This document shows, piece after piece, positions 1-7,819 of a stretch of 33,563 nucleotides of DNA. The notes beneath the pieces are model-generated. The model saw nothing but the letters and a program-made list of their open reading frames with translations. It was not told the origin of the DNA and did no database searches. Numbering within the stretch: position 1 is the stretch's first letter; every line of letters starts with the position of its first letter. The DNA comes from Ruminococcus sp. (GTDB taxonomy: Bacteria; Bacillota_A; Clostridia; Oscillospirales; Ruminococcaceae). Location of the stretch: positions 1 to 33,563 of the forward strand of contig NZ_JAIKXF010000056.1 of NCBI RefSeq assembly GCF_024684275.1, in the 5' to 3' direction. The position numbers and the translations under genes were made by a program.

Positions 1-1131
1 TCCGCCCGGAACCGTAGTAGGCATATCGCCCTTGATCTTAGCATTCAGACCTGACTGAGCATTACCGCCGTTTCCTGCATCTGAGCCGATATTAGCGTTT
101 CCGTTGGTATCGAAGCCGCCTGCAAAGCCGCTCCAATCCATACCGCCCTGCTGTCCGCCCTGACCGCCGAACTGGCTGAAGTCAAAGCCACCCTGCTGCT
201 GACCGCCCTGACCGCCGAACTGGCTGAAATCAAAGCCACCCTGCTGCTGACCGCCCTGACCGCCGAACTGGCTGAAGTCAAAGCCGCCCTGCTGCTGTCC
301 GCCCTGACCGCCGAACTGGCTGAAATCAAAGCCGCCCTGCTGCTGTCCGCCCTGCTGAGCGCCCTGGGTATTTCCTGTAGTCACAGCAGGAGTTGTTGAC
401 TGACCGCCGCCTGTGGTAACGGTAACGCTCTTAACGTTAGCCGAACCGTTTGAGCGGTAGCCTTCTATATTAAGAGATACCTCATAAAGAGTACCCGACA
501 TATCAAGTCCAGCCTTTGACCATGCGTCAAAATGACCGCTTACGTCAATAGTGCCCTTCATGTAGTTTGTCTGATTATTTGCCGAACCGCTGGTCTGACG
601 AACGCTCCAGTACTGTGGGAATGTTGCAGTACCGTCAAGTGACGGCTGGTTGTAACGCATCGACTTACGGATATCATATGTGTTTCCGTTAAGGGTTACT
701 GTACCCTTGTTTTCACCGTCATTTCCCGGTGGTCTCCAGTCGCCCCAGCCTTCAACGATGTAGTATTCCATCAGCGGATTTCTTGTCCAGCCATATACAC
801 ACATATAGGAATTGCCCTTGGGTGTGTACTCAACATCATAAGTAAGTGTGATGCCGTTGAGCTTTGTGTAGTTGATCTTCTGGCTGTCGTAGTTTTTACC
901 CATACGAGCAAGGAAGTTCTCAATGTTGCTCCATGAGCAGCTGAAAGAACCTGCTCCCGGATTCATCGAAGCCTGTCCCTGTCCGTTCTGGTTCCACATC
1001 TCGTAGTCGTAGCCGCCTATATTGCCTCTTGTCTGCTGATCGGCAGCAGATGCGACAGTCGGGATGCTGGTCGCGATCATCAGTGCAGAAACGGTGCCGC
1101 TGATGATCCTTTTCATTTTTGATAGTTTCAC
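1..1131 (-). CDS. Secreted GH11 endo-1,4-beta-xylanase with Q/G-rich repeat linker (3' end beyond window)
   Basis: The first 377 codons are present and the frame runs off the left edge with no stop. A signal peptide ends near TVASA. The GH11 beta-jelly-roll follows, with the nucleophile in NPLMEYYIVEGWG (about Glu122) and the acid/base in NIEGYRSNGSA (about Glu223), so both catalytic glutamates are present. The enzyme should cut xylan outside the cell. After a GGGQSTTPAVTT linker come about 75 residues of Gln/Gly-rich repeats and then a PTTVPGG linker at the edge, which suggests another module (CBM, second catalytic domain or dockerin) beyond it. I chose GTG 1131 because AAAGGAG lies 8 nt upstream; the in-frame ATG at 1116 is badly spaced from it. 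Identification as GH11 is firm; the full architecture is unknown. Confidence 0.93.
   Translation of the reverse strand, partial: MKLSKMKRIISGTVSALMIATSIPTVASAADQQTRGNIGGYDYEMWNQNGQGQASMNPGAGSFSCSWSNIENFLARMGKNYDSQKINYTKLNGITLTYDVEYTPKGNSYMCVYGWTRNPLMEYYIVEGWGDWRPPGNDGENKGTVTLNGNTYDIRKSMRYNQPSLDGTATFPQYWSVRQTSGSANNQTNYMKGTIDVSGHFDAWSKAGLDMSGTLYEVSLNIEGYRSNGSANVKSVTVTTGGGQSTTPAVTTGNTQGAQQGGQQQGGFDFSQFGGQGGQQQGGFDFSQFGGQGGQQQGGFDFSQFGGQGGQQQGGFDFSQFGGQGGQQGGMDWSGFAGGFDTNGNANIGSDAGNGGNAQSGLNAKIKGDMPTTVPGG
124..354 (-). repeat. In-frame 48-bp tandem repeat in the xylanase linker
   Basis: There are four units of 48 bp, each coding FDFSQFGGQGGQQQGG, with the FDFSQF segments at 313-330, 265-282, 217-234 and 169-186. 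A fifth, degenerate unit (MDWSGF, 124-141) is three bases closer. Units differ almost only at synonymous positions (GAAATC or GAAGTC; CTGTCC or CTGACC), so the array was probably homogenised or expanded recently. Because the unit is a multiple of three, copy-number changes would keep the frame. Confidence 0.93.
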
Positions 1132-1217
1132 TTCAATCACTCCTTTGTTTTTTGAAAAGCAAATTAATGATTTCAGTAATCCCCATGAGTTACGAACTCT
1201 TTATATGTCTATCTCCA

Positions 1218-1246
1218 AGTATAAATCTTAACTTTTTCAAAAACAA
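1218..1246 (-). promoter_or_regulatory. Probable sigma-A promoter of the xylanase gene
   Basis: On the minus strand there is TTGTTT (1246-1241), a 17-bp spacer, and TATACT (1223-1218). The predicted 5' UTR is about 80 nt before the GTG start at 1131. Confidence 0.5.
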
Positions 1247-1551
1247 GTCATTTCTTGCTGACATTATTCATTATGACCAAAATTTGCTCACAAATACGGT
1301 AATGTTTGTTCAATGAATTGAGCTTATATGGCTATATTTCTTGAATTGACCAAGTTTTGCGAATTATCCAAAGCACTAATACATATATTTAATATTATTC
1401 ACATTTCATTAAATATTACCTTAAAATAGTCTTAAATACGACAGGGATTTTGCACAATTATTATAATATTACTATGTGCTATATTTACATATTTTATCAA
1501 CATCAACTGTTGAAACCTGCGCTTTTTACACTTTTTCATGCAAAATGTGGG
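1247..1551. other. AT-rich divergent intergenic region without a gene
   Basis: This stretch between the xylanase promoter and the promoter of the gene at 1727 is strongly AT-rich. I see no reading frame with a ribosome binding site and no clear operator. Its length is typical of regulated glycoside hydrolase promoters, but no specific site is identifiable. Confidence 0.5.
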
Positions 1552-1580
1552 TTGTTTTGTGACTAAAATATAGATATAAT
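1552..1580 (+). promoter_or_regulatory. Sigma-A promoter upstream of the small acidic protein gene
   Basis: TTGTTT at 1552-1557, a 17-bp spacer, and a perfect TATAAT at 1575-1580. Transcription should start near 1587, leaving a 140-nt leader before the ATG at 1727. Confidence 0.6.
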
Positions 1581-1599
1581 AAAGATGGAATATAAATAT

Positions 1600-1679
1600 C
1601 CGATCTTTCGGACGTGCCTCAATGATATATATGCATATCAGAAAGGACTCTGCCGCGTCCGGGTCGGTAAATATTCCGA
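1600..1679 (+). promoter_or_regulatory. Folded 5' leader of unknown class
   Basis: The leader holds several inverted repeats: CCGA-TCTT-TCGG (1600-1611); an alternative longer stem CGGACG (1609-1614) with CGTCCG (1656-1661), which encloses TGATAT/ATATCA (1623-1640); and TCGG/CCGA (1664-1679). The first and second stems share bases 1609-1611, so they exclude each other, as in a switch. I do not recognise a known riboswitch. Confidence 0.35.
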
Positions 1680-1726
1680 GATAAATATATAAAAGGGGAA
1701 TTAATAAAGGTCAAGGAGGGATCACT

Positions 1727-2008
1727 ATGTTGAACACCAGAATGAGTACGATGAATATGCTCAGGTACTGCGACGAAGCACTCGCCTGGGACGAATTCTC
1801 GGACATCGACAAGCTGTTTTTTGAGTCTGTGAGAAAAATTCTTCTCGGACAATGTGCTCCCACGGACATTTCCGAGAGCACAAGAAAAGACCTTATGGGC
1901 ATAGAAAGACCGGTCGATGAAAACGAGCTTGAATTGGAATATGAAAAATATGACGACATCTTCTGCGATATGTCAGACGATGAGATCCCTGATTTCAGCT
2001 GCTATTGA
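1727..2008 (+). CDS. Small acidic protein of unknown function
   Basis: A 93-residue soluble, acidic protein rich in Asp and Glu, especially in its last third, with no signal peptide or membrane segment. The start follows a strong AAGGAGG box 8 nt upstream, and the gene has its own promoter and leader. It ends 22 nt before a strong hairpin at 2031-2065. I do not recognise a domain. It stands alone, facing a candidate minus-strand ncRNA, so the context gives no functional hint. The ribosome binding site, promoter and terminator make it very likely to be translated. Confidence 0.75.
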   Translation: MLNTRMSTMNMLRYCDEALAWDEFSDIDKLFFESVRKILLGQCAPTDISESTRKDLMGIERPVDENELELEYEKYDDIFCDMSDDEIPDFSCY

Positions 2009-2030
2009 TGTTGTTCATTCCATAGGATAA

Positions 2031-2065
2031 GGCGGAGCCGTCGGTGTAATGCCGGCGGCTCCGCC
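2031..2065. terminator. Strong GC-rich hairpin, probably a shared terminator
   Basis: The 10-bp perfect stem GGCGGAGCCG (2031-2040) and CGGCTCCGCC (2056-2065) lies just after the gene at 1727-2008, and at the end of the candidate RNA transcribed leftwards. T-runs on both sides are weak. Confidence 0.6.
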
Positions 2066-2318
2066 ACTTTAAGATGTATAAAAGCACGAAACCTACCCTT
2101 GCAAGAAATAGCGCAATTGTCATCATAGTGCATGATTTTCCGCGCTTTTCTCTTGTAAAGGCAGGTTTCGTGTCTCTGATAAAGGGCTGAAGCTCTCAAT
2201 AACTTCTTTTGAACACTTACAATCATGGCTGCGAATTCGCCGCTGCTTATAGCACTGTAAGTCTTCATTCGGTATTTAAAATACCATATTAGGGGGCTTG
2301 TATCTTTCTTTCTTCTAT
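2031..2318 (-). ncRNA. Candidate structured non-coding RNA of about 290 nt
   Basis: A good minus-strand promoter (2353-2325) is followed, in transcript order, by a small hairpin (2285-2271), a stem TGTAAG... closing at 2261-2216 around a GCGAATTCGC palindrome, an 88-nt imperfect hairpin (2172-2085) with arms of about 30 nt that begin and end CACGAAACCT/AGGTTTCGTG, and the GC-rich terminator hairpin. An 88-codon frame crosses it but has no ribosome binding site and runs through the terminator. This layout fits a free-standing ncRNA. I could not match it to 6S, tmRNA, SRP or RNase P RNA by eye. Confidence 0.5.
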
Positions 2319-2324
2319 AATCAT

Positions 2325-2353
2325 ATTTTACTACAAAACGTATTAAAAGTCAA
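2325..2353 (-). promoter_or_regulatory. Sigma-A promoter of the candidate ncRNA
   Basis: On the minus strand: TTGACT (2353-2348), a 17-bp spacer, and TAAAAT (2330-2325). No protein-coding gene with a ribosome binding site follows it. Confidence 0.6.
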
Positions 2354-2645
2354 TAGTTAAATTTGCTATAATTGCTATGCCTACTTTATGCATTTTAACA
2401 AATTCTCCTATTCAGCGTGGTTGTACACTGATTATGTACACATTTTATTAAAAATTCAAGTTTACAAGCGGTATATTTATTCTGTTTTAGACCACTTGTT
2501 ACAGACCGCCGGACATGGCTGCGCTCTCATGGCTTTTCAGGAGCTATATCACATGAATTTGCCATATTGCTTTGCCGCCCATTTCTCTCACATTTTTTGT
2601 GCTCAAATGGCGTGATATTTCGTTATAATGACCATATCATCGCAA
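2354..2645. other. Non-coding stretch with one long hairpin
   Basis: I see no supported gene. The only clear structure is a nested inverted repeat: ATATCAC (2546-2552) pairs with GTGATAT (2612-2618), and CCATTT (2579-2584) pairs with AAATGG (2605-2610) inside it. Confidence 0.4.
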
Positions 2646-2674
2646 TTGACACAGCCGCTTCAATATGGTATACT
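2646..2674 (+). promoter_or_regulatory. Strong sigma-A promoter of the cysteine hydrolase-ldhA-coaBC operon
   Basis: Perfect TTGACA (2646-2651), a 17-bp spacer, and TATACT (2669-2674). A leader of about 90 nt follows, containing a TACGGG/CCCGTA stem. Confidence 0.75.
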
Positions 2675-2770
2675 ATCCTTAAAGTTATTTTACGGGTTTT
2701 GTCAAAACATATAAGGCACCCGTAATCACCGTTTAATCGGCATTTACCACAGCATTAGGGAGATATGATT

Positions 2771-3289
2771 ATGAAAGAAGCTTTACTTATCATCGACGTT
2801 CAGAACGACTACTTCGAGGGCGGAGCCTGCCAGCTCCACGATCCGCAGAAGGCTGAAGAAAAAATCATCGAGCTCATCGAAGAAAGCCGCTCAATCAATC
2901 GTCCGATAATTTACGTCAAGCACATCAACCCGGACACCGAGGACTTCTTCAACGAGGGCACATATGGCTGCGAAATATCAGAGCGTATCAAGCCGCTCCC
3001 CGACGATATCGTCATCAACAAGTACTGCCCCAACAGCTTTCTCGGAACAGAGCTCAACGACTGTCTGCGCAGTCTTTGCGTCGAAAAGCTTATCGTCTGC
3101 GGCATGATGACTCATATGTGCGTCGATACTACGGTCCGCGCAGCAATGGACCACGGCTATGAGGTAGCTTTAGTTGCTGACGCCTGTGCTACAAAGGACA
3201 TAGAGATAAACGGCGAGGTGATACCTGCCGAGACAGTTCAGAAAACCTACATTGCCTCTCTGGCAGGTGTTTTCGCTGAAATAGTATAA
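2771..3289 (+). CDS. Isochorismatase-family cysteine hydrolase (nicotinamidase-like)
   Basis: 172 residues with the isochorismatase-like hydrolase fold. The Asp-Lys-Cys triad is visible: Asp9 in LLIIDVQNDYF, Lys84 in VINKYCPNSF, and Cys117 in MMTHMCVDTTVRAA preceded by a GM-M stretch that forms the cis-peptide turn of the family. Such enzymes hydrolyse small amides such as nicotinamide, or related substrates; the substrate cannot be read from the sequence. The ATG at 2771 is preferred over that at 2765 because it is 8 nt from the AGGGAG box. It is the first gene of an operon with D-lactate dehydrogenase and coaBC. A pyridine-nucleotide salvage role would fit the redox neighbour but is inference. 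Confidence 0.9.
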   Translation: MKEALLIIDVQNDYFEGGACQLHDPQKAEEKIIELIEESRSINRPIIYVKHINPDTEDFFNEGTYGCEISERIKPLPDDIVINKYCPNSFLGTELNDCLRSLCVEKLIVCGMMTHMCVDTTVRAAMDHGYEVALVADACATKDIEINGEVIPAETVQKTYIASLAGVFAEIV

Positions 3290-3337
3290 AATCCCGTAAA
3301 TATCACATAATAAGCAAAATATGAAGGGTGGATAGCC

Positions 3338-4318
3338 ATGAAAGCAGCATTTTTCGACACTAAGCAGTACGATATGCCGTCATTTGAGAAGCTTGGTAAG
3401 GAAAAGAATATTAGGTTCAAGTTTTACGAGACAAAGCTCAACGAAGACACCGCCGACCTTGCAAAGGGCTGTGACGCAGTCTGCGTTTTCGTAAACGACA
3501 CCGTCAATGCGGCAGTCATCGACAGACTCTGTGAGCTGGGTGTAAAGGTACTTGCACTCCGATGTGCAGGCTACAACAACGTTGACATAAAGTACGCTAA
3601 GGATAAGATAAAGGTAGTCAGTGTTCCTGCTTACTCCCCTTACGCAGTCGCAGAACACGCAATGGCACTTCTGCTTACATCTATCCGACGCGTCCATAAG
3701 GCGTTTATACGCACAAGAGACCATAACTTCTCATTGAACGGTCTCACAGGCTTTGACCTTCACGGAAAGACCGTGGGAGTTGTGGGAACAGGTAAGATAG
3801 GTCGAATTTTTATAAATATCTGCCGCGGCTTCGGCATGAACGTTATCGCATACGATAAGTTTCCTGCAAAGGACAGCGATATAGATTACGTTGACCTTGA
3901 CGAGCTTTTCAGCCGTAGCGATATAATCTCGTTCCACTGTCCTCTCACCGAGGAGACCTACCACATGATAGACAGCAATTCCATAGACAAGCTGAAAAAA
4001 GGCGTAGTCATCGTCAACACTTCCAGAGGAGCTCTCATCGACGCCGAGGCTCTCCTTGAAGGCATAAAAGCCCGTAAAATAGGAGCTGCCTGCCTTGACG
4101 TATACGAGGAAGAAGCTGATGTGTTCTTTCAGGATTTCTCAGGACACATCATTGCCGACGATACCCTTGCACGGCTTATCTCAATGCCTAATGTCATCGT
4201 TACTTCACATCAGGCTTTCCTTACCGAGGAAGCTCTCCACAACATCGCAGAGACCACAGTCAGCAATATTCTCGCCTGTGTAAACGGCGAGGAGTGCCCG
4301 AACGAACTCCATATCTGA
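3338..4318 (+). CDS. ldhA: D-lactate dehydrogenase (fermentative, NAD-dependent)
   Basis: 326 residues, the usual length for D-2-hydroxyacid dehydrogenases. The Rossmann glycine motif is VGVVGTGKIG (146-155). The catalytic Arg230 is in VNTSRGALID, Glu257 in LDVYEEE, and His291 in TSHQAFLTEEAL. The whole sequence runs closely parallel to the LdhA group (ALRCAGYNNVD, HCPLTEETYHM, CPNEL at the C-terminus). It should reduce pyruvate to D-lactate in the cytoplasm, regenerating NAD during sugar fermentation. An AAGGGTGG box precedes the start; the gene lies 48 nt after the cysteine hydrolase and immediately before coaBC. Confidence 0.95.
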   Translation: MKAAFFDTKQYDMPSFEKLGKEKNIRFKFYETKLNEDTADLAKGCDAVCVFVNDTVNAAVIDRLCELGVKVLALRCAGYNNVDIKYAKDKIKVVSVPAYSPYAVAEHAMALLLTSIRRVHKAFIRTRDHNFSLNGLTGFDLHGKTVGVVGTGKIGRIFINICRGFGMNVIAYDKFPAKDSDIDYVDLDELFSRSDIISFHCPLTEETYHMIDSNSIDKLKKGVVIVNTSRGALIDAEALLEGIKARKIGAACLDVYEEEADVFFQDFSGHIIADDTLARLISMPNVIVTSHQAFLTEEALHNIAETTVSNILACVNGEECPNELHI

Positions 4319-4328
4319 GGTGAAAACA

Positions 4329-5522
4329 ATGCTTACAGGAAAAACTGTTTTACTTGGTGTCACAGGCTCTATCGCAGTATATAAAATATGCAACTTAGCC
4401 CGTATGCTCACAAAGCTGGGGGCTGACGTACACGTTGCAATGACGCCTAATTCGCTGAACTTTGTTCATCCGCTCACCTTCGAGACACTCACTCAGCACA
4501 AGTGCCTTATTGACACCTTTGACCGCAATTTCGAGTACAGTGTTGAGCACGTTTCAATTGCGAAAAAGGCTGATGTAGTTATGATAGCTCCTGCTTCTGC
4601 AAACGTTATCGGCAAGATAGCAAACGGTATCGCAGATGATATGCTCACAACTACTGTAATGGCGTGTACCTGCAAAAAGATAATCGCGCCTGCCATGAAC
4701 CACAATATGTTCCATAACCCCATAGTTCAGGACAATATCGGGAAGCTGAAAAAATTCGGCTATGAGATAGTAGAGCCCGTCCGCGGAATGCTTGCTAACC
4801 GCGACATCGGCGACGGAAAGCTCCCCGACGAGGAAACCTTGCTTGAATATATCATTCGTGAGGCAGCATTTGAAAAAGACCTTGCAGGCAAGCGTGTGCT
4901 CGTCACCGCAGGTGCTACCCGTGAGAGCATAGACCCCGTCCGCTTTATCTCCAACCACTCCAGCGGCAAAATGGGCTTCGCCCTTGCACGAGCAGCAATG
5001 CTCCGCGGAGCTGATGTTACAGTTGTTGCAGCACATACCGACGTTGAGTCGCCTATGTTCGTGAATGTAGTCCCCGTAAAATCCGCAGAGGATATGTTCA
5101 ATGCCGTAAAGGAGCGCCTTGACAGCACCGACATCGTTATCAAAGCAGCCGCCGTTGCGGATTATACTCCCACAACTACTGCCGACAGCAAGATAAAGAA
5201 GTCCGACGGCGATATGAGCATACCGCTGAAGCGTACAACCGATATTCTTAAATACATCGGAGAACACCGCCGCGAAGGACAGGTGGTTTGCGGCTTCTCA
5301 ATGGAGACCGACAACGTCATTGAGAACTCCCGTGCAAAGCTTACTAAGAAAAACTGTGATATGATATGCGCAAACTCACTGAGGAGTGCAGGTGCAGGCT
5401 TCGGCACTGACACCAATATCATAACAATGATAACAAAGGACGACACTGAGGAAATGGAGCTTATGAGTAAATTTGACGCCGCAAACGTCATACTCACGAA
5501 GCTGAAAAACCTCTCAGAATAA
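4329..5522 (+). CDS. coaBC: Bifunctional phosphopantothenoylcysteine synthetase/decarboxylase
   Basis: 397 residues with the standard two-domain layout. The N-terminal CoaC flavoprotein has GVTGSIAVYK, catalytic His74 in EYSVEHVSI, PASANV (88-93) and PAMN (121-124). The C-terminal CoaB ligase begins near residue 187 with VLVTAGATRESIDPVR and SNHSSGKMG. CoaB joins cysteine to 4'-phosphopantothenate with CTP and CoaC decarboxylates the product, two steps of coenzyme A synthesis. The ATG at 4329 is 8 nt from a GAGG box that overlaps the ldhA stop; an upstream in-frame GTG (4320) lies inside that box. A strong terminator follows at once, so it ends the operon. Confidence 0.95.
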   Translation: MLTGKTVLLGVTGSIAVYKICNLARMLTKLGADVHVAMTPNSLNFVHPLTFETLTQHKCLIDTFDRNFEYSVEHVSIAKKADVVMIAPASANVIGKIANGIADDMLTTTVMACTCKKIIAPAMNHNMFHNPIVQDNIGKLKKFGYEIVEPVRGMLANRDIGDGKLPDEETLLEYIIREAAFEKDLAGKRVLVTAGATRESIDPVRFISNHSSGKMGFALARAAMLRGADVTVVAAHTDVESPMFVNVVPVKSAEDMFNAVKERLDSTDIVIKAAAVADYTPTTTADSKIKKSDGDMSIPLKRTTDILKYIGEHRREGQVVCGFSMETDNVIENSRAKLTKKNCDMICANSLRSAGAGFGTDTNIITMITKDDTEEMELMSKFDAANVILTKLKNLSE

Positions 5523-5527
5523 CAAAA

Positions 5528-5552
5528 ATACCTCCGTTTATCACGGAGGTAT
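5528..5552. terminator. Bidirectional intrinsic terminator
   Basis: Stem ATACCTCCG (5528-5536) with CGGAGGTAT (5544-5552), followed by a run of T on the plus strand and preceded by a run of A. It serves coaBC and the convergent gene ending at 5566. Confidence 0.9.
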
Positions 5553-5565
5553 TTTTTTGCTTTAT

Positions 5566-7620
5566 TTACGAAGCCTTCTTTGTAGTCGCCTCTGTTTTGC
5601 TGCCTGCTTTGGAAGAATACTCATCAGCATACTTCTTAGCCTCTTCAACCATTTCCTTGAACTGCTCCTCAGTCATGAAGTCCTTATAGTCCTCATACTT
5701 AAGGCTGTCCCAGTCAAATTCTGCCATGTACTTCTCATAGTCGAAGTCCTCAAATTCGTCATCATCGAAGGCAGAAGTTGTAGGCTGACGGTCATCGTCC
5801 TCGTCCTCATCTAAGTCAAGGTCGAAGTCCTCATCGTCCCAGTCGAAATCGTCGTCTTCAATGTCAAGACCGCTGTCTACTGAATCATAGAGCTCCTCTG
5901 CTGCATACTTTGCAAGCTCATCAGCTGTTTTATCATCAATGCCTATTTCAGTCATAACGCCCTTTGCGAACTTGCTGAACTCGTCCTGTGAAGCATATTC
6001 CTCAAGCTTGAAGTTGTCAGCGTCCTTAACGTCTACCATGAAAGCGCTGTCCTTGCTGGGAACGTCAACGCTTGTGCCGTAGTCTACAGAGTAAGCAAGC
6101 TTGAGCTTACCGTAGTCTTTGCCTTCAATGCGGAGCTCATATCCGACCTCCTGCTGCTTTCCGTCAGAGCTGAATGTGATGTCGATAGGATCAACATCAG
6201 GGATATTTATAACGAAATCGCCGTTGAAGTAGCCCTTTTCCTTGTCAACTATCTCAAAGCTGTCAAACTTGATAACAGCTTCTTCCATTGATGTATTTGA
6301 GTTGAAGTTTCCGTCATCGTCATAGTCGTATGAATAGTGAGGATATGCAATAGTAACATCACCTGTATACTTATCCTTGCCCTCTTCCTCTGCTTTGAGC
6401 TTCACTGAGAACTCCTCTTCACCGTCAGAAACAAACTTCATCTCGCCTCTTACGTCCTTGCCGTCCTTGCCGAGGATCATTGTGAGCTTTTCTTCCTCAG
6501 CCTCAAAGCCAAAGCCGCGGATAGTACCTGTAGCGTCTATGTAAGTATCGATAGTGAATACGGTATCCTCGTCGAAGTCGTCCTCATCGAGCTGTTCCTT
6601 CAGCTCATCTATAGCGTCATTGATAGAATCCTTAAACTCGTCCTCGCTGTCAACAGCCTTTACCTTGTCAACAACGATACCCTTGATTATATCATCGCTC
6701 TTGATCTCCTTGAGGAATTCAACACCAAGCTTTGTAACGTCCTTTTCATTGAGCTCAACAGTAGCTACCGTATAGTCAGCCTTTATATCGCAGATATCAA
6801 CAGACTCCTTCTTTTCAAGCTTAACGTCGTCTGCGAAGCTGCCCCATACGCCTGCATATCTGTTTACCTCTGTCTCAAGCTCGTCAGGCGAGAGGAATGA
6901 AGCAGGATCATTCATGATCTCCTTATAGGTGTTGAAGATATCATTAGCCTCCTCATCGCTCATGAGCTCGTCCATAGTCTCGCCCATTGAAACGCCTATC
7001 CACTGCTCCTTGAGCTCGGGGATACGAACGAAGTAGTCCATAACATCAGCATCGATAGCTGCTTCAGCGCCGACTACTCGCTTGTCGCTGAGTTCAAGAC
7101 CTAAGCCGCAGTTTGTCTTGCCCTTCTTTACAGACCAATCAGCTGCGATGCCGATAGAATCATTATTCTTGATAATATCCTCAAACTGCTTTGTCTCGTC
7201 GTTTGAGCTGCCGTCGAATATCTCCTTCATGAGCATATCCTTAGCGTCCTGAGTTGGCTCAAAAGAGAGTTTGAACTTAGCATCAGCGCCCTTTTCCATA
7301 TTATCTATGCTCTTTTTGTAATTCTCGCTGAGCATCTGACCGAGGTCTTTTGAATTATTCTCGGTCACCCATGCATAGTAATTCTCAGGGCTGCTCATTC
7401 TGAGCTTTACCTGATTCTTGACAGTATCAGAAGCTGCATATGCAGCTGTAGAACCGCCTACGACAACAGCTGCTGATATTCCCCCTATCAGAGCAGCCTT
7501 TCTGCCCCTGCCCTTTTTGGTAACGTTGTCAACGCCTGAAACGCTGAGCTCCTCATTAATGGGCTGGCTGTCGAACTGTGTGTTTTCAATGCCGTTTTCA
7601 TTGTGATCATTTTCAAACAT
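5566..7620 (-). CDS. Membrane-anchored acidic protein of unknown function
   Basis: 684 residues. A cytoplasmic N-terminus of about 40 residues with a basic KKGRGRK patch precedes one membrane segment (about 42-62), so the rest should be outside the membrane. The ectodomain starts with SSPENYYAWV and is rich in beta-forming stretches of alternating Asp, Lys and Glu. Residues from about 585 to 650 are extremely acidic, with runs of Asp/Glu and almost no Lys, then a KYADEYSSKAGSKTE tail. I recognise this layout from uncharacterised single-pass proteins of Ruminococcaceae but know no function. An AGGAGGGG box precedes the ATG and a good promoter lies upstream. It is monocistronic between a terminator and a divergent gene. 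Confidence 0.88.
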   Translation of the reverse strand: MFENDHNENGIENTQFDSQPINEELSVSGVDNVTKKGRGRKAALIGGISAAVVVGGSTAAYAASDTVKNQVKLRMSSPENYYAWVTENNSKDLGQMLSENYKKSIDNMEKGADAKFKLSFEPTQDAKDMLMKEIFDGSSNDETKQFEDIIKNNDSIGIAADWSVKKGKTNCGLGLELSDKRVVGAEAAIDADVMDYFVRIPELKEQWIGVSMGETMDELMSDEEANDIFNTYKEIMNDPASFLSPDELETEVNRYAGVWGSFADDVKLEKKESVDICDIKADYTVATVELNEKDVTKLGVEFLKEIKSDDIIKGIVVDKVKAVDSEDEFKDSINDAIDELKEQLDEDDFDEDTVFTIDTYIDATGTIRGFGFEAEEEKLTMILGKDGKDVRGEMKFVSDGEEEFSVKLKAEEEGKDKYTGDVTIAYPHYSYDYDDDGNFNSNTSMEEAVIKFDSFEIVDKEKGYFNGDFVINIPDVDPIDITFSSDGKQQEVGYELRIEGKDYGKLKLAYSVDYGTSVDVPSKDSAFMVDVKDADNFKLEEYASQDEFSKFAKGVMTEIGIDDKTADELAKYAAEELYDSVDSGLDIEDDDFDWDDEDFDLDLDEDEDDDRQPTTSAFDDDEFEDFDYEKYMAEFDWDSLKYEDYKDFMTEEQFKEMVEEAKKYADEYSSKAGSKTEATTKKAS

Positions 7621-7675
7621 ACTGATCCCCTCCTAAAAATCATGTTATTCAGAGAGCTTATAGCCTCATATGATA

Positions 7676-7704
7676 ATCTTATCACAAACTTATGCAAAAG
7701 TCAA
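7676..7704 (-). promoter_or_regulatory. Sigma-A promoter of the acidic membrane protein gene
   Basis: On the minus strand: TTGACT (7704-7699), a 17-bp spacer, and TAAGAT (7681-7676), about 50 nt before the start codon. Confidence 0.65.
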
Positions 7705-7819
7705 TATCTCTCCCATTTTGTATTCATGCTGTAATAATTCTGATATGAATAATACATAAAATCCGGTCAATAATAAATATGTTCCCAAAAGGAGCTACTA
7801 AAGTATAGGAGATATAATC

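Noticed and set aside
45..329. Minus-strand frame of 94 codons rich in SASSAVRA repeats
   Set aside because: It is an out-of-phase reading of the 48-bp repeats in the xylanase linker; the GH11 frame covers it and it has no ribosome binding site.
2002..2268. Minus-strand 88-codon frame
   Set aside because: There is no ribosome binding site, and the frame runs through the long hairpin and the terminator stem; the non-coding RNA explanation is better.
2388..2615. Plus-strand 75-codon frame
   Set aside because: No ribosome binding site, unusual composition, and a nested hairpin inside it.
4554..5267. Minus-strand 237-codon frame inside coaBC
   Set aside because: It is a shadow frame: coaBC has complete family motifs on the other strand and this one has no start signal.
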